Positions 42,096 to 50,800 of a stretch of 59,417 nt of DNA are shown here, one piece after another. Origin of the DNA: Clostridia bacterium (GTDB lineage Bacteria > Bacillota > Clostridia > Oscillospirales > CAG-382); NCBI GenBank assembly GCA_017560085.1, contig JAFYPA010000048.1:1-59417 (forward strand), in the 5' to 3' direction. A program made the translations under genes and the position numbers. The notes beneath the pieces are model-generated. The model did not search any database. It saw only the letters and a program-made list of their open reading frames with translations, and was not told where the DNA came from. Within the stretch, counting starts at the first letter, position 1, and every line of letters begins with the position of its first letter.

Positions 42096-43337
42096 ATGGA
42101 ACACAAACAGTTAATCATCATCGGCGGCGGTCCTGCGGGGATGTCGGCGGCGGTGAGTGCCTGTAATGAGGGCATTCGGGATATACTTATAATTGAAAGA
42201 GAAGAGGCTCTGGGCGGTATACTCAAGCAGTGTATACATAACGGCTTCGGGCTTCATAAATTCGGGGAACAGCTTACGGGTCCCGAGTATGCGGAAAGAT
42301 ACAGCGACAACGTAAAGGAGCTTGGGATTCCTTATATTACGGAAACTATGGTTGTTGATGTGTCGGACGACAGAGTCGTGACCGCCGTGAACAAGGAAAA
42401 GGGTTACTTCCAAATTAAGGCTGATGCCATTATTCTCGCAATGGGCTGCCGTGAGAGAAGCAGAGGTGCACTTAATATTCCCGGTGCGAGACCTGCGGGT
42501 ATTTATACGGCGGGCACTGCGCAGAAATTCGTAAATATTATGGGCTATATGCCCGGTAAGAGAGTTGTAATTCTCGGCTCGGGCGATATAGGTCTTATCA
42601 TGGCGAGAAGAATGACTCTTGAGGGAGCAAAGGTTGAGGCTGTCTGCGAGCTTATGCCCTATTCGGGCGGTCTTACGAGAAATATCGTTCAGTGCCTTGA
42701 GGACTTCGGTATTCCGCTTCTTCTTTCCCACACAATAACGGAAATCCACGGCAAGGACAGAGTTGAGGGCGTCACCATCTGTGAGGTTGATGAAAAGAGA
42801 GTTCCCAAAAAGGAAACCGCACGGCATATCGAGTGCGACACAATTCTTCTTTCCTGCGGTCTTATACCCGAAAACGAGCTTTCGAAGTCTGCGGGCATCA
42901 CACTTGACAGAGTTACAAGCGGTGCTGTTGTCGACGGCGACAGACAGACAAGCGTACCCGGTATTTTCGCCTGCGGAAACGTGCTTCACGTTCACGACCT
43001 TGTTGACTTCGTTTCGGACGAGGCTGAAATTGCGGGCAAGGGTGCGGCTGACTTTATCAAGGGCATAAAGGAAGAAAAGGAAACGGTGGAAATCATCCCC
43101 GAGGGCGGTGTTCGTTATACCGTACCGCAGAAGGTTGCAAAGGGCGAGGGTGCGTCCCTCTATTTCCGTGTGGCTGATGTATACAAGAATGTGACAGTTG
43201 CTCTTTACGACGGTGAAAATCTCATCGCCAAAAAGAAGCGTCCCAAGGTTGCACCGGGCGAAATGGAACGGTTCGAGATAAAGCCCGAATACCTTGAAAA
43301 CGCAGAGAAGCTCACACTGAAGCTGATATTCGGCTGA
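42096..43337 (+). CDS. GlpB-like NAD(P)/FAD-dependent oxidoreductase
   Basis: The 413-aa protein is a pyridine nucleotide-disulfide-type flavoprotein. FAD-binding LIIIGGGPAGMSAAVSA is at the N terminus, LGGILKQCIHNGFGLHKFG and AIILAMGCRERSRGALNIPGARPAGI follow, a second dinucleotide-binding GKRVVILGSGDIGLIMARRM lies at mid-length, and VPGIFACGNVLHVHDLVDFV closes the core. This family is regularly encoded with the GlpA-like enzyme and DUF1667 in Clostridia. GGAGAA precedes the ATG. The 538-aa frame opposite it is a shadow. It probably passes electrons from the dehydrogenase to NAD (inference). Confidence 0.85.
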   Translation: MEHKQLIIIGGGPAGMSAAVSACNEGIRDILIIEREEALGGILKQCIHNGFGLHKFGEQLTGPEYAERYSDNVKELGIPYITETMVVDVSDDRVVTAVNKEKGYFQIKADAIILAMGCRERSRGALNIPGARPAGIYTAGTAQKFVNIMGYMPGKRVVILGSGDIGLIMARRMTLEGAKVEAVCELMPYSGGLTRNIVQCLEDFGIPLLLSHTITEIHGKDRVEGVTICEVDEKRVPKKETARHIECDTILLSCGLIPENELSKSAGITLDRVTSGAVVDGDRQTSVPGIFACGNVLHVHDLVDFVSDEAEIAGKGAADFIKGIKEEKETVEIIPEGGVRYTVPQKVAKGEGASLYFRVADVYKNVTVALYDGENLIAKKKRPKVAPGEMERFEIKPEYLENAEKLTLKLIFG

Positions 43338-43353
43338 TTTCGGAGGTGTAGAT

Positions 43354-43707
43354 ATGACAAGAGAAATTATATGCACAAACTGCCCCATAGGCTGTCCCCT
43401 CACGGTTGAATTCGAGGACGGCAAAATACTTTCAATCACGGGCAATACCTGCAAAAACGGCATAACCTTCGGCACAAACGAGGTGCTCTGCCCCAAGCGC
43501 ACAATCACAACAATCGTGAAAATGGAAAACAGAAGCGGAATGCTCCCCGTAAAGTCGGCATCCGAGCTTCCCAAGGAAAGAATATTTGAATTTATGGCAA
43601 TAATCAACAAAGTGACCGCAAAGGCTCCCGTAAGGTGCGGAGATGTCATAATCTCCGACATAGGCGGTACGGGGATTGACATTGTTGCAACAAAAACCGT
43701 AGAATAA
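43354..43707 (+). CDS. DUF1667 family protein
   Basis: The 117-aa protein has the family's cysteine pattern, ICTNCPIGCPLTV, followed by GNTCKNG and VLCPKRTITTIV. The C-terminal half is the expected small beta domain. DUF1667 proteins are the third component of the clostridial glpA-glpB-like cluster and probably bind a metal or Fe-S cluster. GGAGGTG precedes the ATG by 6 nt, and it starts 16 nt after the upstream stop. A strong terminator follows. Confidence 0.88.
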   Translation: MTREIICTNCPIGCPLTVEFEDGKILSITGNTCKNGITFGTNEVLCPKRTITTIVKMENRSGMLPVKSASELPKERIFEFMAIINKVTAKAPVRCGDVIISDIGGTGIDIVATKTVE

Positions 43708-43712
43708 GCACA

Positions 43713-43750
43713 AAAGGACTGTATCACACAGATACAGTCCTTTGATTTTT
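43713..43750. terminator. Bidirectional terminator
   Basis: A perfect 13-bp stem: 43713-43725 with 43731-43743, ACACA loop. GATTTTTA follows on the plus strand and a TTTTG tract on the minus strand. It separates the glp operon from the convergent glpP gene. Confidence 0.85.
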
Positions 43751-44306
43751 ATAAGCCCCAGAGCTCAGATTTCGAGGTGGAAATGGCACTTGCCCCCGCT
43801 GAAAGTGCGGCGATTACGTCGTCCTTTGTTTCTATAAGACCGCCCGCAATTACGGGAATGTCGCATTTTTCCGTAAAGTAGGTTATCTGCCTTGTCATAA
43901 GTCCGGGCATAATCTCAATCATATCGGGCTTTGCGCTCTTTATGGAGTCAAACGCCGTTTCTATGGAGTGGGAATCAAGTATGAAAAACCGTTGCACCGT
44001 CATAAGACCAAGCTCCCTTGCGCTCTTTATGAGGCTTCCTCTCGTGGAAATGATACCGTCAACGCCGAGCGCACGCAGAAATTCAAGCCCTGCCGTGTCC
44101 TTGCCTATGCCGTCCGCCATATCTATGTGGACGAATATCTTTTTTTCGGACGGGGACAGCTTTTTTGCCTTTAAAAGGTCGGATTTTATTGTCATTATAT
44201 TGGGCGAGAGCCAGAAGATAATCTCGCAGGGGGATTTTACCGCTTCGAGAAAATCGTCGCTGTGTCTTGCCGCCGCTATTATCGGAGTGTCCTCTATATT
44301 TATCAT
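43749..44306 (-). CDS. glpP: Glycerol-3-phosphate responsive antiterminator GlpP
   Basis: The 185-aa protein matches GlpP: IIAAARHSDDFLEAV, IFVHIDMADGIGKDTAGLEFLR, GVDGIISTRGSLIKSARELGLMTVQRFFILD, PDMIEIMPGLM and PVIAGGLIETKDDVIAALSAGASAIST. GlpP is a TIM-barrel-like protein that binds glycerol-3-phosphate and lets RNA polymerase read through leader terminators of glp genes. The start is placed at the second in-frame ATG because GGAGG lies 6 nt before it. The convergent glpA-type operon has a matching leader terminator (40412-40466), so local control is likely. It overlaps the terminator tail by two bases. Confidence 0.9.
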   Translation of the reverse strand: MINIEDTPIIAAARHSDDFLEAVKSPCEIIFWLSPNIMTIKSDLLKAKKLSPSEKKIFVHIDMADGIGKDTAGLEFLRALGVDGIISTRGSLIKSARELGLMTVQRFFILDSHSIETAFDSIKSAKPDMIEIMPGLMTRQITYFTEKCDIPVIAGGLIETKDDVIAALSAGASAISTSKSELWGL

Positions 44307-44338
44307 TTTAGCCTCCATAGAATAATATTTTTCCGTAT

Positions 44339-45421
44339 TTACCTTCCGCCGAAGAATACCTTTCGGGAGAGGGCACGAAGCTCCTTACCGCTTGAAAGTC
44401 CGCATTTTTCAACATATTGCTTCACTCTGTATTTTACACCGCTGACGGAAAGCGAAGCTGCCTCTGCGATTTCCTCGTAGGATTTACCATCGGCAAGCAT
44501 TGATATTACCGCCACATCCTCGGAGTTTCCGCCCGACAGAAGCTTTTCTATTTTTATAAGCGACTCCACCGCAAGGTCGTTGTAGAAAAGAGTCGGAATC
44601 TGCTTCTGTCCGCTTGGTGCGTGGGATGTACGGCGGGTGAAGGGAATGAATTTCGTGGTTTCCCTCGGCATTATTCCGCTTTTAACACAGACGGAGAGGG
44701 ATTCGGCACCGTTTTCCCGAAGAAGCATAGTGTAAATGCTCACAACCGCCTCACCCAGAAGATACTCGCTGTTTGTAACGGAGGTCACCGACGGACTTGC
44801 ACACTCGCAAAGCCTTGTATTCGCAAGGCTTACTATAAAGGGGAAACCCTCCTTGGAGACACCACACTCCGCAAGGCTGTTTACAAGGGAAATTGCCGAA
44901 TAGTCGTTGGTGCATATAACCGAATCGTATTTTTCGAGGTCGCCTCTGAAGCTTCGGAAGCACTCGGAAAGGTTGTCACGGCTGTAGTAAACCCTGCTTT
45001 TTTCGGGGAATGCCGCAAGCTTCTTCAAATCCGCCGCAAGGGACGGATTCACCCCGTAAAGAGCAGGGGACGTCTTACCGCAATCCTTTGACAGATACTC
45101 AAGCACACTCTTTACCGAATTTGCCGTGTCGGTATACACCGAGCTTACGCCGTGGTCTGTGCATTCCGCACCCGCAACCACGATATATGCGTCGGAAAGG
45201 CTTCGGGACTGCATTACAAGCTGCTCTGTCTTGTAAGGATTGTGGGCGATAACCGCTATAAGGTCGTCCTTTTTCGGGACGGATTTCGCTTCGGGTGAGA
45301 AAATGTCCTCCGTCATAACGGAAAGACGGGACTTTTTTGCGCTTTCCGTGATGCCTCTTATGATGTCCGCACACCAGGTGCTTTTACGGAATTCCGCTTC
45401 CGCGACAATAAAGACCGCCAT
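44339..45421 (-). CDS. LacI-type ligand-binding protein with C-terminal LuxR-like HTH
   Basis: The 360-aa protein begins directly with a periplasmic-binding-protein-like fold (FIVAEAEFRKSTWCADIIRGITESAKKSRLSV, IAVIAHNPY, DSVICTNDYSAISLVNSLAE). It ends with a LuxR-type helix-turn-helix (DVAVISMLADGKSYEEIAEAASLSVSGVKYRVKQYVEKCGL). Usual LacI regulators have the DNA-binding domain at the N terminus, so the order is reversed. No signal peptide is visible, so it should be an intracellular sugar-responsive regulator. It is divergent from the sialidase-fold/EamA/SLH operon, which it may control (inference). GGGGGAG precedes the ATG. Confidence 0.75.
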   Translation of the reverse strand: MAVFIVAEAEFRKSTWCADIIRGITESAKKSRLSVMTEDIFSPEAKSVPKKDDLIAVIAHNPYKTEQLVMQSRSLSDAYIVVAGAECTDHGVSSVYTDTANSVKSVLEYLSKDCGKTSPALYGVNPSLAADLKKLAAFPEKSRVYYSRDNLSECFRSFRGDLEKYDSVICTNDYSAISLVNSLAECGVSKEGFPFIVSLANTRLCECASPSVTSVTNSEYLLGEAVVSIYTMLLRENGAESLSVCVKSGIMPRETTKFIPFTRRTSHAPSGQKQIPTLFYNDLAVESLIKIEKLLSGGNSEDVAVISMLADGKSYEEIAEAASLSVSGVKYRVKQYVEKCGLSSGKELRALSRKVFFGGR

Positions 45422-45533
45422 TTTTTCTCCCCCTTTCCTTTTTACCGATTATAACAGAATTTTTCCTTCAAGTCAATAGAAAAGGAATTATAAAAAGTAC
45501 AGAAAAACCCTTTTAAATTTTTTGTATTCTGTC

Positions 45534-45562
45534 TTGTTTTTTATCAAAATACATTGTAAAAT
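45534..45562 (+). promoter_or_regulatory. Putative sigma-A promoter of the sialidase-fold operon
   Basis: TTGTTT (45534-45539), 17-bp spacer, TAAAAT (45557-45562); both hexamers are imperfect. It lies 31 bp before the ATG at 45594, in the divergent intergenic region. Confidence 0.45.
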
Positions 45563-45593
45563 AGAATTACAATAATATGCAGAGGTAAGAAAA

Positions 45594-46904
45594 ATGAGGC
45601 TTGAAGCAGGAAAAGAAACAGTAATAGTACAAGGCATCCGCCCCGAGGAGCAGCTGTGGGGGGCATATCAGTTTCCCCGTCCCTACAACATAGACGGCAA
45701 GCTCTATGTTTCCGTCCACGTAACGCAGGACACAATGAAAAACACGGGCGAGCCTACCCGCTGGTTTGAAAGCACCGACAACGGCGAGAGCTGGAGCGAA
45801 TCCGTGGACGCCGCGGAAATCGTAGCCTCAAGATGCGGACTTCTTCTTCCGAGCGGGGACAGACTTTATTTTCCGCTTGAATCGGGAATGCCTCTTACCG
45901 ACTACAAAATCCCCGGCATTCTCTATAACACTCCCGGCGTTGACTTCACAAAGCAGGCGGAGGAGGGCACGCTTCCCATTCACGACGGTATGACCTTCTG
46001 GTTTGACGGCACCGTCATAAGAGCCTACAGAGCGGAACGACTTCCCCCGAGCCTTGCAAAAAAGGAATGGAAGGCAGAGCGAATAAAAAAGGGCGAATCG
46101 ACAGCCACACCCGAAACGGTAAAGGTAAACTGGGACTGCCTTACAAGAGTGGTATATTCGGGACCGAACTATAAAAATATAATGAAGCCGATATATCCGA
46201 GAGGCACACCCAAGCTGGGTCCTGACGGTGCAATATGGGTAGCCGCCTTTTCGGGAGAGGGACACATAAACCCCGAAAACGGACTTTACACCCCCTACTA
46301 CAGCGCAGAGCTTTTCAGAAGCTCGGACAACGGACATACATTCGAGCATCACGCCCATATGGAATATCCCGCAGACGGCACGGAGGAATATCCTTACGCC
46401 AGCGGAGGCTTTTCCGACAGCGACTTCGAGTTTATGCCCGACGGCTCAATGATATGGGTGTTCCGCTCGACGTGGGCTCTGTCCGTCGGCAAGGAGTGGG
46501 CGCCGATGTATATTTCCCGCTCAGAGGATATGGGTAAAACCTGGACAAAGCCGAAAATTTTCACCCCTATGGGCGTGCTTCCGAGATTTGTCACTCTCGG
46601 CTGCGGTGCAACACTCATCTGCTACGCAAGACCCGGTACATATGTCAGAATGTGCACCGACAAAAGCGGCAAAGAATGGTCGGAGCCATATGAAATTATG
46701 ACGGCAGAGGACAGAAGCTCACTTCACAACCTGAAAATCGAAACACCCAACTTCCACGAATGGGTAGGCTCCTGCAATAATCCCGAGCTTCTTCCGCTTG
46801 ACGACAGAAGCGCACTTATCTTCTATACGGACTTTTACTATCCCGACAAGGACGGCGTAAAGCGTAAAACTGTTCTTTGCAGGAAAATCACCGTCACAGA
46901 CTGA
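45594..46904 (+). CDS. Sialidase-superfamily (BNR/Asp-box) glycosidase-like protein
   Basis: The 436-aa protein contains at least three Asp-box repeats: STDNGESWSE, SSDNGHTFEH and SEDMGKTWTKP. It has further beta-propeller features (SRCGLLLPSGDRLYFP, FEFMPDGSMIWVFRS). It belongs to the sialidase-fold superfamily, but the Arg triad of true sialidases cannot be confirmed here, so it may act on another glycan. No signal peptide is visible, so it is predicted cytoplasmic. AGAGG precedes the ATG. It is first in an operon with an EamA transporter (15-nt gap) and a large SLH/beta-helix protein. Confidence 0.72.
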   Translation: MRLEAGKETVIVQGIRPEEQLWGAYQFPRPYNIDGKLYVSVHVTQDTMKNTGEPTRWFESTDNGESWSESVDAAEIVASRCGLLLPSGDRLYFPLESGMPLTDYKIPGILYNTPGVDFTKQAEEGTLPIHDGMTFWFDGTVIRAYRAERLPPSLAKKEWKAERIKKGESTATPETVKVNWDCLTRVVYSGPNYKNIMKPIYPRGTPKLGPDGAIWVAAFSGEGHINPENGLYTPYYSAELFRSSDNGHTFEHHAHMEYPADGTEEYPYASGGFSDSDFEFMPDGSMIWVFRSTWALSVGKEWAPMYISRSEDMGKTWTKPKIFTPMGVLPRFVTLGCGATLICYARPGTYVRMCTDKSGKEWSEPYEIMTAEDRSSLHNLKIETPNFHEWVGSCNNPELLPLDDRSALIFYTDFYYPDKDGVKRKTVLCRKITVTD

Positions 46905-46918
46905 AGGGGGAGGTCGCA

Positions 46919-47788
46919 ATGCAAATATTACACCTTCTGCTTCTTGTGCTGTCGCTTGCCTGCGGAATAACCAAAAACGTGGTTTCAAAGGCGGCGGACG
47001 GTTATTATTCAAGGCTTGATTCGTTGATGACATCAAATATGTTTACCGCCTGTCTTGCACTTATAGTATATTTTGCTTCGGGCTTTGAGCCTTCGCTTCT
47101 TGTAAATCCGCTGTTTCTTCTTATGGCTCTTTGTTACGGACTTCTGACCCTCGGCTCGACAAGCTTTTACATAGTCGCCGTAAAGGACGGTGCGGTTTCC
47201 GTCTGTGCTCTTATTTACGCATCCTGCTTTATTATTCCCACGGTGTTTTCTGCATTCTACGACGGCGAGCCGTTACATCTTCCGAAAGCGGTCGGAATCG
47301 TGCTGATGCTTGTCTCAATACTTGCCGTATCCTTCAAAAAAGACGGCACGGGCGAAAAAAAGCAGATTGTGTTTGCCGTTCTTGCGATGCTCTGTGCGGG
47401 CTGTGTGGGAATTATGCAAAAGACCTTCGGCAATGTATTCGGTGCGGAAAACATAAACGGATATCTTTTCGCCTCCTTCTTCTTTATGCTTGTTTCCTCG
47501 TTTATTATAAAGGCTGCAATTTCAAAGGGCGGGGAAAAGGGTGCGAAGCCGTCGAGAAAACAGCTTGTCTGCATTCTGCTTCTTGCAATAAGCCTTGTTT
47601 TTGCAAATAAAATAAACATATTCCTTGCGGGCGCACTTCCCGGGATAATATTCTTCCCCGTGATAAACGGCGGTACGGTTATGTGCTCTGCCGTGATTTC
47701 GGGAATCGCCTTCGGTGAGAAAATTTCACGGCTTGCCTTTGCGGGAATCGTGCTCGGTATATCCGCAATGGTGCTTATTGCTATGTAA
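46919..47788 (+). CDS. EamA/DMT-family transporter
   Basis: The 289-aa protein has about ten hydrophobic helices in two five-helix halves, typical of drug/metabolite transporters (LHLLLLVLSLACGITKNVVSK at the N terminus, LLTLGSTSFYIVAVKDGAVS, LVFANKINIFLAGALPG). Substrates in this superfamily include sugars, nucleotide sugars and amino acids and cannot be predicted here. I chose ATG 46919 because GGGGGAGG precedes it; a frame from 46877 overlaps the upstream gene. It starts 15 nt after the sialidase-fold stop and ends 21 nt before the SLH gene, so it is the middle of a three-gene operon. Confidence 0.82.
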   Translation: MQILHLLLLVLSLACGITKNVVSKAADGYYSRLDSLMTSNMFTACLALIVYFASGFEPSLLVNPLFLLMALCYGLLTLGSTSFYIVAVKDGAVSVCALIYASCFIIPTVFSAFYDGEPLHLPKAVGIVLMLVSILAVSFKKDGTGEKKQIVFAVLAMLCAGCVGIMQKTFGNVFGAENINGYLFASFFFMLVSSFIIKAAISKGGEKGAKPSRKQLVCILLLAISLVFANKINIFLAGALPGIIFFPVINGGTVMCSAVISGIAFGEKISRLAFAGIVLGISAMVLIAM

Positions 47789-47809
47789 AAATATAAAAGG
47801 AGACTCATT

Positions 47810-50800
47810 ATGAGAAAAATACTGTCGGTATTATCGGTGCTTTTGCTTGTATTCTCAATGTCTGCGGTATGCCTTGCCGAGGAATCGGGCGGTGCACTTT
47901 ACACCGCAAGCTTTTTCGATACGGTAAGCAAAAAGAGCGGCTTTGAGGTGAACAACAAGGCGGCAGAAATAAAGGCTGTCACGGAGGACGGCAGAGAATG
48001 CGTCAGAATCACTCCGACACCGACTCAAGCGGCCGCGGGCAAGGATGCCAACTTCAATTTCTACGGTGGCTCACTTATAAAAATCCCCGCAGATGTGCTT
48101 GCACAGAGCAAGAAAATCACGGTAAGCTGTAAATACATCCTCCCCGAGGGCAAGGAAAGTCACATTTCCGAAATGCAGCTTGTCATACTTCCGTCGGGCG
48201 GTGCTTTATCGGCAAATCTTACGGCAAACGCCTTAGCAAAGCCCGAGCCTGATAAGTGGACAACGGTCAGCTTTGATATAGCGGATTCGGTAAAAAAGCT
48301 CTGCACGGGAAGCGGCGAGGCGGTTCAGATGTGGCTTCGTCCCTTCGGACCTTCCCCGAGGGTGCTTGCGGAGAATCTTGCGGAATATGAGGTTATGTTC
48401 CTTGAGAGCATAAGCTTTTACGGAAGTGCGGATGCATCCGCAAACGAAAGCGGTGAAGCCCCGAAGCCCGGTATAATTTCGGGCACGCCCATAAGGAGAG
48501 AAGATATGACAGATGCAAAATTCACGGTAGATTACCCCTCAAAGGTCGCGAAGATTTACGACAACACGGGAATCCTAAACAAAACCGACGAGGCAGACGG
48601 AATAAAGTGCCTTTCCATAACTCCCACACCCACACTTGCGACGGCGGACAAGAAGATGAATCTTGACGTATACAGCCTCGGTATAAAGGGAAGCGACCTT
48701 GACGGCGTAAAATTCCTCGGAATTCCTTACAAGTATGTTGTTCCCGAGGGAGTAACGCCTTGTGCTACCGCAATGCAGATAAACACCCTTTCGGGACACA
48801 GCATAAAATACACAAGCATAACCGAGCCCGTAACCAATGCGTGGACAGAGGCGCTTTTCGATATCCGTCAGGTTGCGGCTCTCTTTGCAAAGGACGGAAC
48901 AACCCTCAATCAGATGCATTTCTACCCCTACGGAAATGCCCTCGGTACAAGGATGAACCAAAACGAGGTTATGTATATCGGTCAGTTCAGATTCTACGAC
49001 AGCTATCCTCTCAAGAGCAAGAATTTCAGCATAAGCTTCAGAGTTGACCATCCCGGTGCTGTGGGTAAAGGGGTTGATGCCCTTGTAATGAAGCCCGAGG
49101 AAAAGTATACTCTTCCCGAAAGTCCGTGGAAGGTTGAGGGCGCAGTCTTTGCAGGCTGGAAATCCTCCCTCGACGGCAAGCTTTACTCTGCGGGCACCGA
49201 GCTTCTGTCGGAGGATACGGATATAGTTTACACGGCACAGTTCGAGACGGAAACAGCCGACGAGAAAATACTCCTCTTTCAGAATTATCAGAGAGGCACG
49301 GTAAACGGACTCAAGTACTGTCTTGAGGTCTCAAATGTAAGCTTTGAAAATTCGGCGTGCGTAAAGGTTGTCCCCAACAGAGACTTCGAAAACGCAGGCT
49401 CTACCGTAACTGTCGAGGGCTATTCCTACGACAGTGCGAGGGTAAGCCTCAACGAATACAGATACGCCGCAATAACATATTTCTGCAAGGATGAAAGTCC
49501 TGCCGAAACAAAATTCAAAATGAACTTTATGACAAACGGCGGAGCACTTTTAAAGCAGTACAGCAAGGAGGCCTCGGAAAATCTCATCTACGGTGAGTGG
49601 GCAATTGCAACCTTTGATTTTTCCGATGTCGATGCATACCTGAATCCGGAAAAGCAAAGCGAGGTTATCCGTCAGATTCATGTAAAGCCCTTCGGTGAAA
49701 TTAAGGTTTCGGAATTTTCGGGCAACGAGGAAATGTATGTAAATCAGATAATTTTCTTCAAGGAAAAGCCGAGCCTCAATATGTACAAATCCTATATGAA
49801 CGGCTACAGCACAGGCACATTCAGCCCCTCGGGCAATATGACAAGAGCGGAGGCTGTTACGGTTATCGCAAGACTTGCCGCAGGCTCGGATGCGCTTGTT
49901 CCCACGGATAAAATATCCGCATTTTCCGATGTCACGGCAGACAAATGGTATCATAAGTATATAGCATATGTCGAAAGCCTCGGCTATCTTGCAGGGTACG
50001 GAGAAAGCTTCCTTCCCGATAAGGCTATAACAAGAGCGGAATTTGTTGAGCTTGTATACAATATGGGACTCCTTTCCGACAACGGCAAAAACGGAGTGTT
50101 CACGGATGTCCCCGCATCGCACCCCAAGGCATCCGTAATTTCCGCCGCAGGCAAGGCGGGACTTGTAAACGGCTACGACAATGGTGACGGCACATTCCGC
50201 TTTGCACCCGACAACACCATAACAAGAGCCGAGGTCGTGACGGTTATAAACAACGCATACGGAAGAGCAAGCAGGACAGAGGACATCTCTGCCGATGTGC
50301 GTTACTTATTCTCGGACGTTGACAAGAGCCATTGGGCATATGGACAGATTTGCTCCGCAACGCTTTCGCATCTTTCAAACGGAAGCAAGTGGATTTGTTC
50401 CATGACAGCACCTTCATCCTTCTATGACCTCTCGTCTGTGGATACATCTATCGGCGAAGCGTACATAAAGGAGCTTGACGGAATAGCCGAAAAGAGAGCG
50501 GCAGAGCTTCGCAGTACCGAAAGCAGATATTCCGTAGCGGGCAAGGTATACTATGTAAGTGCCGACGGCAACGACGCAAACGACGGTCTTTCCGAGCAGA
50601 CAGCGTGGAAAACCACAGCCAAGGTTGAAAACGCACCCTTAAAGCCCGGTGATGTCGTACTTTTCAGAAGAGGCGATACCTTCAGAAACAGCTTCAAGGC
50701 ATCTGCGGGAGTTACCTATTCCGCATACGGCGAGGGTGAAAAGCCGATAATAAACGCCTCCCCCGAGAGCGGTGCGGATGCTTCCCTCTGGACTCTTATG

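Noticed and set aside
42111..43727. 538-aa minus-strand open frame opposite the GlpB-like and DUF1667 genes
   Set aside because: It is antisense to two well-supported genes with clear motifs, lacks a ribosome site, and its translation has no recognisable domain; long antisense frames are common with this codon usage.
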